A stretch of DNA of 64,000 nt from Allomuricauda sp. (GTDB lineage Bacteria; Bacteroidota; Bacteroidia; Flavobacteriales; Flavobacteriaceae): NCBI RefSeq assembly GCF_028280385.1, contig NZ_JANQLX010000015.1:1-64000 (forward strand), read 5' to 3'. This document shows, one piece after another, positions 51,950-60,858 of this stretch (its first letter is position 1; every line of letters begins with the position of its first letter). The position numbers were made by a program, and so were the translations under genes. The notes beneath the pieces were generated by a model. It was not told the origin of the DNA and searched no databases. It saw only the letters and a list, made by a program, of their open reading frames with translations.

Positions 51950-52918
51950 ATGTCCAGAATTTTAACGGGAATCCAGAGTACGGGCACCCCGCATTTGGGA
52001 AATATTTTAGGGGCCATAATCCCTGCCATTCAAATGGCGGACGATCCCAACAATGAATCCTTCCTATTTATTGCGGATATGCATTCGCTTACCCAGATAA
52101 AAAATGGGGAAGAGCTCCGGAACAATACCTATGCCACCGCGGCCACATGGCTGGCCTTCGGTCTTGATATTGAAAAAACTGTTTTTTATCGCCAAAGCGA
52201 TGTTCCCCAAGTAACGGAATTGGCCTGGTACCTCAATTGCTTTTTTCCCTACCAACGACTAACCCTGGCACATTCCTTTAAGGACAAGGCCGATCGCCTG
52301 GAAGATGTAAATTCTGGGCTATTCATGTATCCTATGCTAATGGCAGCGGATATATTGCTTTACGATGCTGACTACGTTCCGGTTGGAAAAGATCAACAAC
52401 AACATTTGGAAATGACCCGGGATGTAGCCTCAAGGTTTCACAACCAGTTTGGGGAAACCTTTGTTCTACCTGAAATTATCCTGCAAGAAGAAACCATGTA
52501 CGTTCCTGGAACTGATGGAGCTAAAATGAGCAAGAGCAAAGGCAATATCATCAACTTGTTCCAGCCAGATAAAAAGCTACGGAAGCAGATCATGGGAATT
52601 GTTACGGATAGCACTCCCATGGAGGATCCAAAAGATCCTACCAACGACAATGTGTTCGCACTTTACAAAATCTTGGCGCAACCAGAACAAGTGGAGGAAA
52701 TGAGCGCCAATTACTTGGCGGGAAATTATGGCTACGGTCATGCCAAGCAAGCCCTTTTTGAAGTTATCATGGAGAAGTTTGCAGAGCCCAGGGAAAAGTT
52801 TGAGTACTACATGAACCATTTGGAGGAAGTGGACGAGGCGTTGGCTGTTGGCGCCGAAAAAGCCAAAAAAGTTGCCAATGGTGTCCTTGCCCGTGTTCGC
52901 GGGAAAGTAGGGTATTAA
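51950..52918 (+). CDS. trpS: Tryptophan--tRNA ligase
   Basis: This 322-residue class I synthetase has the HIGH-like motif T-P-H-L-G-N (about 13-18), the Trp-binding D-M-H-S-L-T (about 43-48) and K-M-S-K-S (about 193-197). It is cytoplasmic and of the normal short bacterial length. TACTTTTA, one base off the -7 consensus, lies about 20 nt upstream. Confidence 0.97.
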   Translation: MSRILTGIQSTGTPHLGNILGAIIPAIQMADDPNNESFLFIADMHSLTQIKNGEELRNNTYATAATWLAFGLDIEKTVFYRQSDVPQVTELAWYLNCFFPYQRLTLAHSFKDKADRLEDVNSGLFMYPMLMAADILLYDADYVPVGKDQQQHLEMTRDVASRFHNQFGETFVLPEIILQEETMYVPGTDGAKMSKSKGNIINLFQPDKKLRKQIMGIVTDSTPMEDPKDPTNDNVFALYKILAQPEQVEEMSANYLAGNYGYGHAKQALFEVIMEKFAEPREKFEYYMNHLEEVDEALAVGAEKAKKVANGVLARVRGKVGY

Positions 52919-52924
52919 AGATTT

Positions 52925-54028
52925 TTAAACTGCTTCAAACCGTTTCCCGGGTAGCGCTCTGATCAAGCCTTTCATTTCCATGGACAATAGCATGGACGAC
53001 ACTTCAAAAACGGGAAGATGGCATTCCAATGCAATGGTATCCAATAACTGTTTTCCTTGTTTTTGCAGAAAGTTATAAACAGTTTCTTCGGCGCCTTCCA
53101 ATTCCACAAACAATTGTTTTTGCACCTCTTTGGATTTTTGCTCTTCCAGTTTCCATCCCAGTAAGTATACCAATTCCGCAGCCGATGTTAGCAAATGGGC
53201 CTGCTGCTTTTTGATCAGGTTGTTGCAGCCTTTGCTAAATTGATCTGAGGTGCGGCCAGGTACGGCAAAAACTTCCCTATTATACCCATTGGCCAAATCA
53301 GCCGTTACAAGACTTCCGCCTTTTTCTGCGGATTCCACAACAATGGTAGCCTCGCTGATTCCGGCAATAATCCGGTTTCGCTTTAAAAAGTTCTCCCTAT
53401 CCGGATTACTACTACTCCAAAATTCCGTGATAAATCCCCCATATTCCTCCACCTTGGAAACATATTTTCGGTGCGCCTTTGGATACACCTGGTTTAGACC
53501 ATGCGCCAAACATCCCACCGTCTGCAGTCCATGGTCCATGGCCGCCTTTTGGATGGTGATATCCACCCCGTAGGCAAATCCACTAACGATTACAGGGTTC
53601 AAAGGAGTTAGTTCCTCAATAAATGCCTCACAAAAAGAACTGCCATATTTGGTGATGTTTCGGGTACCCACCACGCTGATGATTTTTTTGTTCTCCAATT
53701 CCATATTCCCTTTTTGGAATAAGAGGATTGGTCCGTCCAAACAGTGTTTTAAATATTCGGGATAGTCCTGATCTTGAAAATAATGGAGGTTTATTCCTTG
53801 CTGCCGCACAAATTCGTATTCTGCCTCAGCTTCATGGGCATAAGTGGTATCAAAAAGGCCTTTAAGCGTGTGTTGGCCAATACCTTCAATCTTTAAAAGG
53901 TGCTGTTTTTTATCCTTGAAAATTGCTGTTGGACCGCCGCAGTGCGCAATTAGTTTTTTTGCCTTTAAATCGCCAATATTTGGGACAGCCTGCAGGCGGA
54001 GCACTGCAAGAATTTCATCCTCAGTCAT
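52925..54028 (-). CDS. dprA: DNA-processing protein DprA
   Basis: DprA loads RecA on incoming single-stranded DNA in natural transformation. The 367-residue protein has an N-terminal helix-hairpin-helix-like SAM region (about 1-70), the Rossmann-like core with S-V-V-G-T-R (about 118-123), G-G-S-L-V-T-A-D (about 237-244) and R-E-V-F-A-V-P-G-R (about 252-260), and a C-terminal winged helix (about 310-365). It is convergent with trpS and divergent from the HU-SPOR gene. Confidence 0.94.
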   Translation of the reverse strand: MTEDEILAVLRLQAVPNIGDLKAKKLIAHCGGPTAIFKDKKQHLLKIEGIGQHTLKGLFDTTYAHEAEAEYEFVRQQGINLHYFQDQDYPEYLKHCLDGPILLFQKGNMELENKKIISVVGTRNITKYGSSFCEAFIEELTPLNPVIVSGFAYGVDITIQKAAMDHGLQTVGCLAHGLNQVYPKAHRKYVSKVEEYGGFITEFWSSSNPDRENFLKRNRIIAGISEATIVVESAEKGGSLVTADLANGYNREVFAVPGRTSDQFSKGCNNLIKKQQAHLLTSAAELVYLLGWKLEEQKSKEVQKQLFVELEGAEETVYNFLQKQGKQLLDTIALECHLPVFEVSSMLLSMEMKGLIRALPGKRFEAV

Positions 54029-54133
54029 TTGAAAAGTTAGGTTAAGTTGTCCACAAAATACAGATTTTCAAATGTTAATAAAAAGTTATGGGGCATATTT
54101 TGTGCTCTAGGTTTTTTTGCAATATTTGTGGGA

Positions 54134-55078
54134 ATGCGGATAGATGCCTACATAGAAAATCTGTTGTACGATTACAATTGCGTGGTGGTCCCTGGTTTTG
54201 GGGCTTTTTTGGCGCACGGCAAGTCCGCGGAATTGGATTTGACCACTAACACCTTGTTGCCTCCAACCAAAACGGTTTCCTTCAATGCGCAATTAAGCAA
54301 GAATGATGGTTTGTTGGTATCGCATATTGCGAAGGAAAAAGGTTTGGGATACGATGAACTTCTCCAAGAAGTTGAAGCCGTTGCCGATAATTGGAAAAAG
54401 CAGTTGAACCGAGGGGAAAGTATTGAAGTCTTTGGCGTTGGAAAACTGTCCATGGGTCGTGAACACCGGATTCAGTTCCAACCTGAAAATAAGATCAACT
54501 ACCTTACCTCCTCATTTGGACTTTCCGCCTTTGCCGCCACTCCATTGCAGCGTGAAACCTTGAAAGAGGAAGTTGAAGAGCTCGAAGAACGGATTCCGTT
54601 CATTATTACTCCGGAAAAAAGGGAGGCCAACTCTTTTAGGCCCTGGCTCAAATATGCCGCGGTCATCCTTTTGGCCTTTTCATTGGGCACCACCTCTTTC
54701 AGAACCTATGAGAAGTGGCAGCAAGATCAGATATTGGCCGAACAAGAAGCTAGAAAAGAAGTTGCCAAACACATTCAGGAGGCAACTTTCTTTGAACGTG
54801 TTCCCATGGAGCTTCCCGCCATAAACATTGAAGTTTCCAAAAAGAGCTTGGGCAAACACCATGTTATTGCCGGTGCTTTCCGGGTTGAGCAAAATGCCGA
54901 AAAGAAGGTCGCCCAACTCAAAAAACAAGGTTACAATGCATTTTATCTCGGTGCAAACCGATTTGGACTGCACCAAGTGGCCTATGATAGTTTTGAAGAC
55001 CCCAAAGAGGCACTTGCATTTCTAAAAAAAGTAAAACGGGAAGAATCCCCGGATGCTTGGTTGCTCTCCGAAAAATAA
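54134..55078 (+). CDS. HU-CCDC81/SPOR membrane protein
   Basis: The frame opens at 54047, but M-R-I-D-A-Y-I-E-N-L-L-Y-D-Y-N-C-V-V-V-P-G-F-G-A-F at 54134 is the usual start, giving 314 residues. It has an HU-like CCDC81 domain (about 1-120), a membrane helix (about 170-190) and a C-terminal SPOR domain (about 235-314: H-V-I-A-G-A-F-R). SPOR domains bind denuded peptidoglycan at the septum; the HU-like part is predicted to be cytoplasmic. The pairing suggests a link between the cell-division site and a cytoplasmic partner. Confidence 0.85.
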   Translation: MRIDAYIENLLYDYNCVVVPGFGAFLAHGKSAELDLTTNTLLPPTKTVSFNAQLSKNDGLLVSHIAKEKGLGYDELLQEVEAVADNWKKQLNRGESIEVFGVGKLSMGREHRIQFQPENKINYLTSSFGLSAFAATPLQRETLKEEVEELEERIPFIITPEKREANSFRPWLKYAAVILLAFSLGTTSFRTYEKWQQDQILAEQEARKEVAKHIQEATFFERVPMELPAINIEVSKKSLGKHHVIAGAFRVEQNAEKKVAQLKKQGYNAFYLGANRFGLHQVAYDSFEDPKEALAFLKKVKREESPDAWLLSEK

Positions 55079-55116
55079 TCCCTCTTCCATTTCTTTAATT
55101 CCATTGTTCACTTCAA

Positions 55117-55124
55117 TATCTTTG
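55117..55124 (+). promoter_or_regulatory. -7 element of the thioesterase gene
   Basis: TATCTTTG matches TAnnTTTG exactly, 15 nt upstream of the ATG at 55140. No -33 element is clear. Confidence 0.4.
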
Positions 55125-55139
55125 CGCAAAAATTGACGT

Positions 55140-55655
55140 ATGCGCGCAAAAAAACCTAGTGAGTCCAGAACGGTCATGACCGATATGGTACTCCCCAGTG
55201 AAACCAATCCGTTGAAAAATCTTTTTGGGGGTGAACTATTGGCCCGAATGGACCGGGCTGCCAGCATAGCCGCAAGAAGGCACAGTAGAAGAATAACGGT
55301 TACAGCATCTGTGAACCATGTGGCCTTTAACCGATCTGTTCCCTTGGGCAGTGTGGTAACAGTTGAAGCTGCGGTATCCAGGGCGTTCAGGACTTCCATG
55401 GAAATTTTTATTGATGTTTGGATGGAAGACAGGTTTACCGGAGAACGCGCCAAGGCCAACGAGGCCATCTATACTTTTGTGGCAGTTGATGATGCGGGGA
55501 TTCCAACAGAGGTTCCTCCTTTGGAGCCAGAAACCGATTTGGAAAAGGAACGATTTGCCGGAGCATTACGAAGAAAACAATTGAGTTTGGTACTGGCCGG
55601 AAAGTTAAAACCTTCAGATGCCACCGAACTTAAGGCCCTTTTTATTTCAGATTAA
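55140..55655 (+). CDS. Acyl-CoA thioesterase (YciA/BFIT-like hot-dog fold)
   Basis: This 171-residue hot-dog protein has M-V-L-P-S-E-T-N-P-L-K-N-L-F-G-G-E-L-L-A-R-M-D (about 15-37), where the Asp is catalytic, and A-S-V-N-H-V-A-F (about 57-64), both typical of YciA/BFIT-type thioesterases. It hydrolyses acyl-CoA to free acids; chain-length specificity is unknown. It is cytoplasmic. Its end overlaps the convergent porin-like gene by 4 nt. Confidence 0.92.
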   Translation: MRAKKPSESRTVMTDMVLPSETNPLKNLFGGELLARMDRAASIAARRHSRRITVTASVNHVAFNRSVPLGSVVTVEAAVSRAFRTSMEIFIDVWMEDRFTGERAKANEAIYTFVAVDDAGIPTEVPPLEPETDLEKERFAGALRRKQLSLVLAGKLKPSDATELKALFISD

Positions 55656-56266
55656 AAAGTAAAGACCCTGATTCCCAAGGAGGGAACAAAAAGTTGGGCC
55701 TGGTCAAAAACAGACTCTAATTCTGATGGGGAATCGATGGCCATGAAGTCCCAAAAATTATCCATCTTTAAATAGATGCCCAGGGTGTTGCTCAGCCTAT
55801 AACTAAGGAGGAGCTGACCCATCAAGGAAAATCCGTCATCCCGAAAGTAGGAGACGTTCTGCTCATTCCGAAACCGGACATAACCTAGACCCAAAGCTGC
55901 TTTTAGTGAGGTCCGTTTTTTGGAATTTCCAACGGAATAACCCCCAAAAGCATGAAAGTGAAAAATCTGGCTCCGGTTAATCTCGCCAATCAATTCAGTA
56001 TTGGTCACGTCCGCACCAAAATAATTAAACTGGGCCCCGGCAAACCATTTCGGTTTCAGCCGAATCAATCCGTCCAACGTAAAGCCATGTTTGACATCGT
56101 ACCCATCTGAAAGAAAATTGCTTCCATAAGCGTGGGGAACAGCATAAGAAATGCCAATCTCCCCTAACACATCCCAATCCAGTGTCGCGGTATTTTCCTG
56201 TGCACTTGTAACCCCCATGCCGAACAGCCCTACAAGGACACAGCTAAATCTAAAAATCAAATTCAT
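55652..56266 (-). CDS. Outer-membrane beta-barrel protein, porin-like
   Basis: From the ATG at 56266 (M-N-L-I-F-R-F-S-C) it has 204 residues, with a signal peptide ending near V-T-S-A-Q. The mature part has eight or so alternating strands and a terminal R-V-F-T-F, typical of OM barrels. It overlaps the preceding lipoprotein gene by 17 nt, so the two are translated together. The ligand is unknown. Confidence 0.75.
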   Translation of the reverse strand: MNLIFRFSCVLVGLFGMGVTSAQENTATLDWDVLGEIGISYAVPHAYGSNFLSDGYDVKHGFTLDGLIRLKPKWFAGAQFNYFGADVTNTELIGEINRSQIFHFHAFGGYSVGNSKKRTSLKAALGLGYVRFRNEQNVSYFRDDGFSLMGQLLLSYRLSNTLGIYLKMDNFWDFMAIDSPSELESVFDQAQLFVPSLGIRVFTF

Positions 56267-56978
56267 AGGTGTTCGTTTCTGGATTGTAGGGTAGCAGCAC
56301 TTCCATTTCCTCCACCACAATATTGTTCAGCAGTTGATAATGGACCTGTACGGGTTCCCTACCTATATTTTCAAAATTGAGACTGCCGTCAGTTTCCGTG
56401 GGGTTCAGTTGTATCCCTAGTAATCCCTGATATGGTGCTTCCAGCTCCAATTCCGGATCTAAGCTAAGCTCCTTGACAGACCCATTAAAATTAAGGGTAA
56501 GGAGCAAGGTGTCCGTTTGGTTATTCGTACGGGACACTCTTAATTGTGTTTCAACAATAGGGTTTATGTTTTCTACAGGCACCTCATAGGTATGGGTTTC
56601 CAATGGTTCAACATTAAGCCTTTGTATTACAAGGGTTGGCCATTGGGTCTGATACCCCATGGCGTCTTCCCCATTCACCACCAAAAAAATGTTATAGGCA
56701 TTGGATGGTGATATGGTGGTAATGTTATAACTCCCATCAGCATTAAGTTCTCCATTCCCGATGCGGTCAATATCTTCAGTGTTGGAGTAGCCGAAAGGAA
56801 ACAAGATCAAGGGTGAAAAAAAGCGTCCGGAAGCATATACATCAACGGGCAGGGTTGGAAAGTCAATATTCTCCTGATTTTCCACTTGTCCCTTGATCAA
56901 CAGCCTTCTGTTGGGCTCGTATGTGAGTTCGCAGGAAAACAGCAGGAATATCAAAAGCAACAGGTAAATTCTTGGCAT
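56250..56978 (-). CDS. Lipoprotein of unknown function, partner of the barrel gene
   Basis: This 242-residue protein has an SPII signal peptide (L-L-F-S-C). The mature part is beta-rich, with an N-terminal carboxypeptidase-regulatory-like or Ig-like segment (K-G-Q-V-E-N-Q-E). The gene overlaps the OM barrel gene, so it is probably the surface lipoprotein of a barrel/lipoprotein pair. No family is named. Confidence 0.75.
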   Translation of the reverse strand: MPRIYLLLLIFLLFSCELTYEPNRRLLIKGQVENQENIDFPTLPVDVYASGRFFSPLILFPFGYSNTEDIDRIGNGELNADGSYNITTISPSNAYNIFLVVNGEDAMGYQTQWPTLVIQRLNVEPLETHTYEVPVENINPIVETQLRVSRTNNQTDTLLLTLNFNGSVKELSLDPELELEAPYQGLLGIQLNPTETDGSLNFENIGREPVQVHYQLLNNIVVEEMEVLLPYNPETNTYEFDF

Positions 56979-57047
56979 GGTAAATCCTAGATGCTTGCTG
57001 TGGCTAAAAGTAGCGGTCTTGTAGATTAAGTTATTGTTAATTATGGT

Positions 57048-57884
57048 CTAAAAATCAAAATTGTCAGGGTCAGGACCAAAGCGTTTTCCCCGGTCCAAGC
57101 GGTCCAAAAGTAAAACGTCATCATCAGTTAGTTCAAAATCGAATATTTCCGAGTTGGAAACGATACGTTCCGGTTTGGAAGATTTTGGGATGGTGACCAC
57201 TCCTTTTTGAAGGTCCCATCGCAACACAATTTGGGCAATGGTCTTTTTATTTTTTTTGGCCAATTGCTGGAATTCCGGCAACTTAAAAATATGCCCCTGC
57301 ATCATGGGCGACCAAGCTTCATATTGAATGTTCCTCTCCCTACAAAATTCCACCAAATCCTGTTGCACCAAATAGGGGTGGAATTCCATTTGGTTGACCA
57401 TGGGCACAATTTCGGCAGTTTGCAAAAGATGCTCCAAGTGGTGCTGCAAAAAATTGCTAACGCCAATGGCCTTTACCCTTTTTTCCCGGTAGAGTCGTTC
57501 CATGGCCTTCCAAGTCTCCTTTGAAAGCTCCCCTTTGGGCCAATGGATCAGGTAGAGGTCCAGATAGTCCAAATCCAAACGGGCCAAAGTTGCATCAAAG
57601 GCCTTGAGCGTGGTATCATATCCTTGATCACTGTTCCAGACCTTGCTCACTACAAAAACCTCATCTCGGGCAATGTTACTTTGTCTTATGCCTTGGCCAA
57701 CACCTTTTTCATTGTTGTAGATGGATGCCGTATCAACATGTCTATAGCCATGGTTCAAGGCTGTTTTGACCGCATTGGACACTTCATCCCCATCCTGCGA
57801 CAAATACACTCCTAAACCAAAATAGGGCATCTGAACTCCATTATGCAATTCAAATGTCCCTTTTAAATCTGTTATTTTTCCCAT
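57048..57884 (-). CDS. Aldo/keto reductase
   Basis: This 278-residue NADPH-dependent enzyme has the AKR tetrad: Asp in D-T-A-S-I-Y (about 49) and its Tyr (about 54), Lys in V-V-S-K-V-W (about 79) and His in L-I-H-W-P-K-G (about 112). The C-terminal I-P-K-S-S-K-P-E-R-I (about 234-243) is the NADPH segment. It reduces a carbonyl substrate that cannot be named. It begins 2 nt after the EnvC-like gene, so it is in the same transcript. Confidence 0.93.
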   Translation of the reverse strand: MGKITDLKGTFELHNGVQMPYFGLGVYLSQDGDEVSNAVKTALNHGYRHVDTASIYNNEKGVGQGIRQSNIARDEVFVVSKVWNSDQGYDTTLKAFDATLARLDLDYLDLYLIHWPKGELSKETWKAMERLYREKRVKAIGVSNFLQHHLEHLLQTAEIVPMVNQMEFHPYLVQQDLVEFCRERNIQYEAWSPMMQGHIFKLPEFQQLAKKNKKTIAQIVLRWDLQKGVVTIPKSSKPERIVSNSEIFDFELTDDDVLLLDRLDRGKRFGPDPDNFDF

Positions 57885-57885
57885 G

Positions 57886-59112
57886 TTATAGTTGATATAT
57901 CCAATCTTCCGGGTTAAGACGATTGGTGTCTTGGTACAAATAGAACTTCAACTTTGTGGTACCGTCAAACCGATTGGTATAAATGTCCCCCAATTGGTCC
58001 TTAACCGCTACTTTATCGCCCTTTTTAACGTATAGATTGGATAGATTGTAATAGGTGCTAATGTAATTTCCATGTTTAATGGAAACTGCCTTACTTCCCC
58101 CTGGAACGGAAAAAATTGCAATCACTTCCCCTTCAAAGATAGCCCTGGCCTTGCTCCCTTTATCGGTTGCAATGGTAACTCCATTGTTGCGGTGTTTTAT
58201 TCCCGGATAAAGACGGTCACTGTACACCCCATATCCTTGACTTTTTATTCCTTTTTCTACTGGCCAAATCAACTTTCCCTTATTTGCGGAAAAATTACTC
58301 GCCACCAATCTGGCCTCCGGGGTAAGCACAAATTTCGTTCTGCTTCCCGAAGAACCTGATTTTCTATTGGTGCTGACAATTGCACTTTTTATCAGCTTTT
58401 CTATTTCACGATCTATTTGTCGGGATTCCTTTCGCTTTTTTTCAATGGCAGCAGTGTACCTACTTTCGTTTTGACGAATGCTTGTCAAAAGATCTTTCTG
58501 GGTTTGAATCTCCTTAAAAAGTCCGGCTTTTACCTGTCTATTTTCCGCCAGCAACTGTTCCTTCACTTTACGTTGTTCCACCAATTCCTGATTCAAACTC
58601 GCCAATTGGTCGGTCTTTTTTTGAATATCCTCGCCCTGTTTTTTTCTATGCTTTGCATATTGCTCCATGTACTGAAGCCTTTTAAAGGCTTGGAAAAAGT
58701 TGTCTGCAGAGAGTAAAAACATCAACCTGTTTTGCTGTGTTTTGTTCTGATAGGATTTTTTAATCAACTTGGCATAATCTTCTTTTAAGATCTTAAGATC
58801 TTCCCTAAGCTTACTTATGCTCCTTATGTTAACATTGATTTGGCGGTTGAGCAAATTGGACTGTTGATTGGTGACTCGGATTAACTCCTGGTGTACATTG
58901 ATCCGTTTGTCCAGAGCTTCCATTTGATCTAGAACATTGCCTTTTTCCTTCTTTTCTGCGAAGAGAAGTCTGTTTATTTCCTTGATTTCCTCTTGTAGTC
59001 GTTCCCGCTTGGCCTCAAGCGCTTTCTGTTCGCTGGTTTGCCCAAACACAGGATTCCATGATAGCAGGGTAAAGACCAATAAGTAAATCCAATATGGACG
59101 ATTACTGAACAT
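57886..59112 (-). CDS. EnvC-like murein hydrolase activator (M23/LytM fold, likely non-catalytic)
   Basis: This 408-residue protein has a signal peptide (ending F-G-Q-T), a long coiled coil (about 27-260) and a C-terminal LytM domain (about 280-408). The zinc site is degenerate: K-H-R-N-N-G-V-T-I replaces H-x-G-x-D, Y-Y-N-L-S replaces Y-x-H-L-S, and K-F-Y-L replaces H-F-E. So it probably activates amidases and does not cut peptidoglycan itself, as E. coli EnvC. It follows the DUF4292 gene with no gap. Confidence 0.88.
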   Translation of the reverse strand: MFSNRPYWIYLLVFTLLSWNPVFGQTSEQKALEAKRERLQEEIKEINRLLFAEKKEKGNVLDQMEALDKRINVHQELIRVTNQQSNLLNRQINVNIRSISKLREDLKILKEDYAKLIKKSYQNKTQQNRLMFLLSADNFFQAFKRLQYMEQYAKHRKKQGEDIQKKTDQLASLNQELVEQRKVKEQLLAENRQVKAGLFKEIQTQKDLLTSIRQNESRYTAAIEKKRKESRQIDREIEKLIKSAIVSTNRKSGSSGSRTKFVLTPEARLVASNFSANKGKLIWPVEKGIKSQGYGVYSDRLYPGIKHRNNGVTIATDKGSKARAIFEGEVIAIFSVPGGSKAVSIKHGNYISTYYNLSNLYVKKGDKVAVKDQLGDIYTNRFDGTTKLKFYLYQDTNRLNPEDWIYQL

Positions 59113-59113
59113 A

Positions 59114-59902
59114 CTACTTTAATATAATTTCATCGAACCCCTTAGGGATTTTGTATGGAAAATTTAGGGATTTATTCAATTCAAGGCTCTTAAAGCTAAG
59201 ATCTATTTTAGTATTCCCATCGCTTTCCAGTGCCACAATATTAATTTCGCTCGGAATGATCTTTCCAGAAATATCCTGATAAGTATATTTTGCTGTTAAT
59301 TGTCGGTTCTCCTCTGGTTGTGAAATTTCCTGGGAAAGAATCTTAAAATTTCTGGGCTCCAATTGGAATAAAATTTTAAACAATTCCCTGGCTTTCTTAG
59401 GTTTTAACTCATAATGGTCCCCGTTTATTGTGGCATTATATTTTTCATCCCGAAGGTCCAATACCGCAGATCCCAAAAGAAGGTTCTGCACTTTGGTAAA
59501 ATCCAACTCGGTTCCCAACAGATTGGATAAGTAGGCAAAGTCTCCGTCAAAATATTCATTTTGCAATTTGTTGTAGAATGACACCTTTTGAGGAGTAATA
59601 TGGGCTTTTACCATTCCCAAAGGCGCACTGATCCAAATGACCGAATCTTTTTCCATTCTAAGACTCACGGTAACACCCTGCTCTTCCTTTCCATTGGCGT
59701 AATCTATTTTGACCCTCCCGCTCAAGGTCTTAAAATCGAGCTCATTGGCATAATGGTTTTCTATGATGCGTTTGCTGGACAAACGGGAATCTATTTCTCC
59801 TCCCGATATTGCCTTGCCCGATTTGCATCCGGATAAAAACATCATCCCCAAACAGGCTGACCATAACCCCCATTTTGTGAAAAATGAACTATCAAACCTC
59901 AT
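59114..59902 (-). CDS. DUF4292 family lipoprotein
   Basis: This 262-residue protein has an SPII signal peptide (lipobox F-L-S-G-C, about 21-25). The mature part fits DUF4292, a LolA/LolB-like fold suggested by repeated strands such as V-I-W-I-S-A-P-L-G-M-V-K-A. A role in lipoprotein or lipid transport to the outer membrane is likely by fold only. It overlaps the TPR gene by 4 nt and precedes the EnvC-like gene. Confidence 0.85.
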   Translation of the reverse strand: MRFDSSFFTKWGLWSACLGMMFLSGCKSGKAISGGEIDSRLSSKRIIENHYANELDFKTLSGRVKIDYANGKEEQGVTVSLRMEKDSVIWISAPLGMVKAHITPQKVSFYNKLQNEYFDGDFAYLSNLLGTELDFTKVQNLLLGSAVLDLRDEKYNATINGDHYELKPKKARELFKILFQLEPRNFKILSQEISQPEENRQLTAKYTYQDISGKIIPSEINIVALESDGNTKIDLSFKSLELNKSLNFPYKIPKGFDEIILK

Positions 59903-60813
59903 AAGCCAGTTTTTACTTTATTTAGATACTCTGTTGCTTTCGTGGTGTTTCCCAAGGTGGTATACGCTTTGGCCAATTCTTTATAGATCTTGTTGGACAG
60001 CGCATCATCGTCAAATACGTAATCCAAAGAACTTTCCAAAACTTCTATGGCCTTTGCAGTGTCTGACATCCCATTAAGGGCCGTGCCATAGCCATAATGG
60101 AAAAAGGCCTGCAAGGGGTAATTTTCCAAAGCTTCCTTCGTCAATTTTTCAAGAGCGACATAGTCGGAGGATTTTATGAGCTCCTCCATTCTGGATCTGT
60201 ACCCAGCAATGGGGTCATCTGCCTCAACCGTTTTTTTGGTCCTTGCCGTTTCTTGGGATGGGCTTCTTTGCTGAAGCGAATCCTTGATCTTTAATCCCAG
60301 TTCGTGGGCAAATTCTGAATCTCCCAAAGCTTCCAAAATTTTGAGCGCCTCACTGTATTTATCCTGTTTGAAATAAATCAATGCCAAATTTTCCTGGAGT
60401 TTAATGTTCCCATATGGGATTCGGTTACGGTAAGTCTCCATGGGACTCCCCAATTTTGAAGAAATATTGACCAGGTTTTCCAAATACCAAAAATCCGAAG
60501 GGGTGGATTGAAGCGCGCTTATGGCATAATCCTGTGCCACAACATATTTTTGGTCCAAGAAATACGTCTTTGCCAACTGGTAATCTATAACAGGATTGGA
60601 CGGGTCCAAGTTTTTGCAGGCAAGGAACAAATTGATGGCTTTATCATAGTTTTGAATGCTTTTTTGCTTTAGGGCCTCAAAAAAGTTCTCCTGGAATTCA
60701 TCAGTATAGGCTTCAAGATATAGCTCGGCACTTTCCTGTTCTTGGGCACAAGCCGAATAAACCGCAATTATCTGCAGGGTTCCAATAATCCAAAACTTGA
60801 CATGCCTTTTCAT
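59899..60813 (-). CDS. Tetratricopeptide repeat protein
   Basis: From the ATG at 60813 (M-K-R-H-V-K-F-W, signal peptide ending near S-A-C-A-Q) this 304-residue periplasmic protein has about five TPR-like helix pairs, for example N-Y-D-K-A-I-N-L-F and D-K-Y-S-E-A-L-K-I-L. It presumably acts as a scaffold for envelope proteins. It lies between the nucleotidyltransferase and DUF4292 genes, and overlaps the latter by 4 nt. Confidence 0.85.
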   Translation of the reverse strand: MKRHVKFWIIGTLQIIAVYSACAQEQESAELYLEAYTDEFQENFFEALKQKSIQNYDKAINLFLACKNLDPSNPVIDYQLAKTYFLDQKYVVAQDYAISALQSTPSDFWYLENLVNISSKLGSPMETYRNRIPYGNIKLQENLALIYFKQDKYSEALKILEALGDSEFAHELGLKIKDSLQQRSPSQETARTKKTVEADDPIAGYRSRMEELIKSSDYVALEKLTKEALENYPLQAFFHYGYGTALNGMSDTAKAIEVLESSLDYVFDDDALSNKIYKELAKAYTTLGNTTKATEYLNKVKTGL

Positions 60814-60858
60814 ACTACCGTCTTCCAAAAAATATCTTCAATTAAGAAGCTTCTTATA

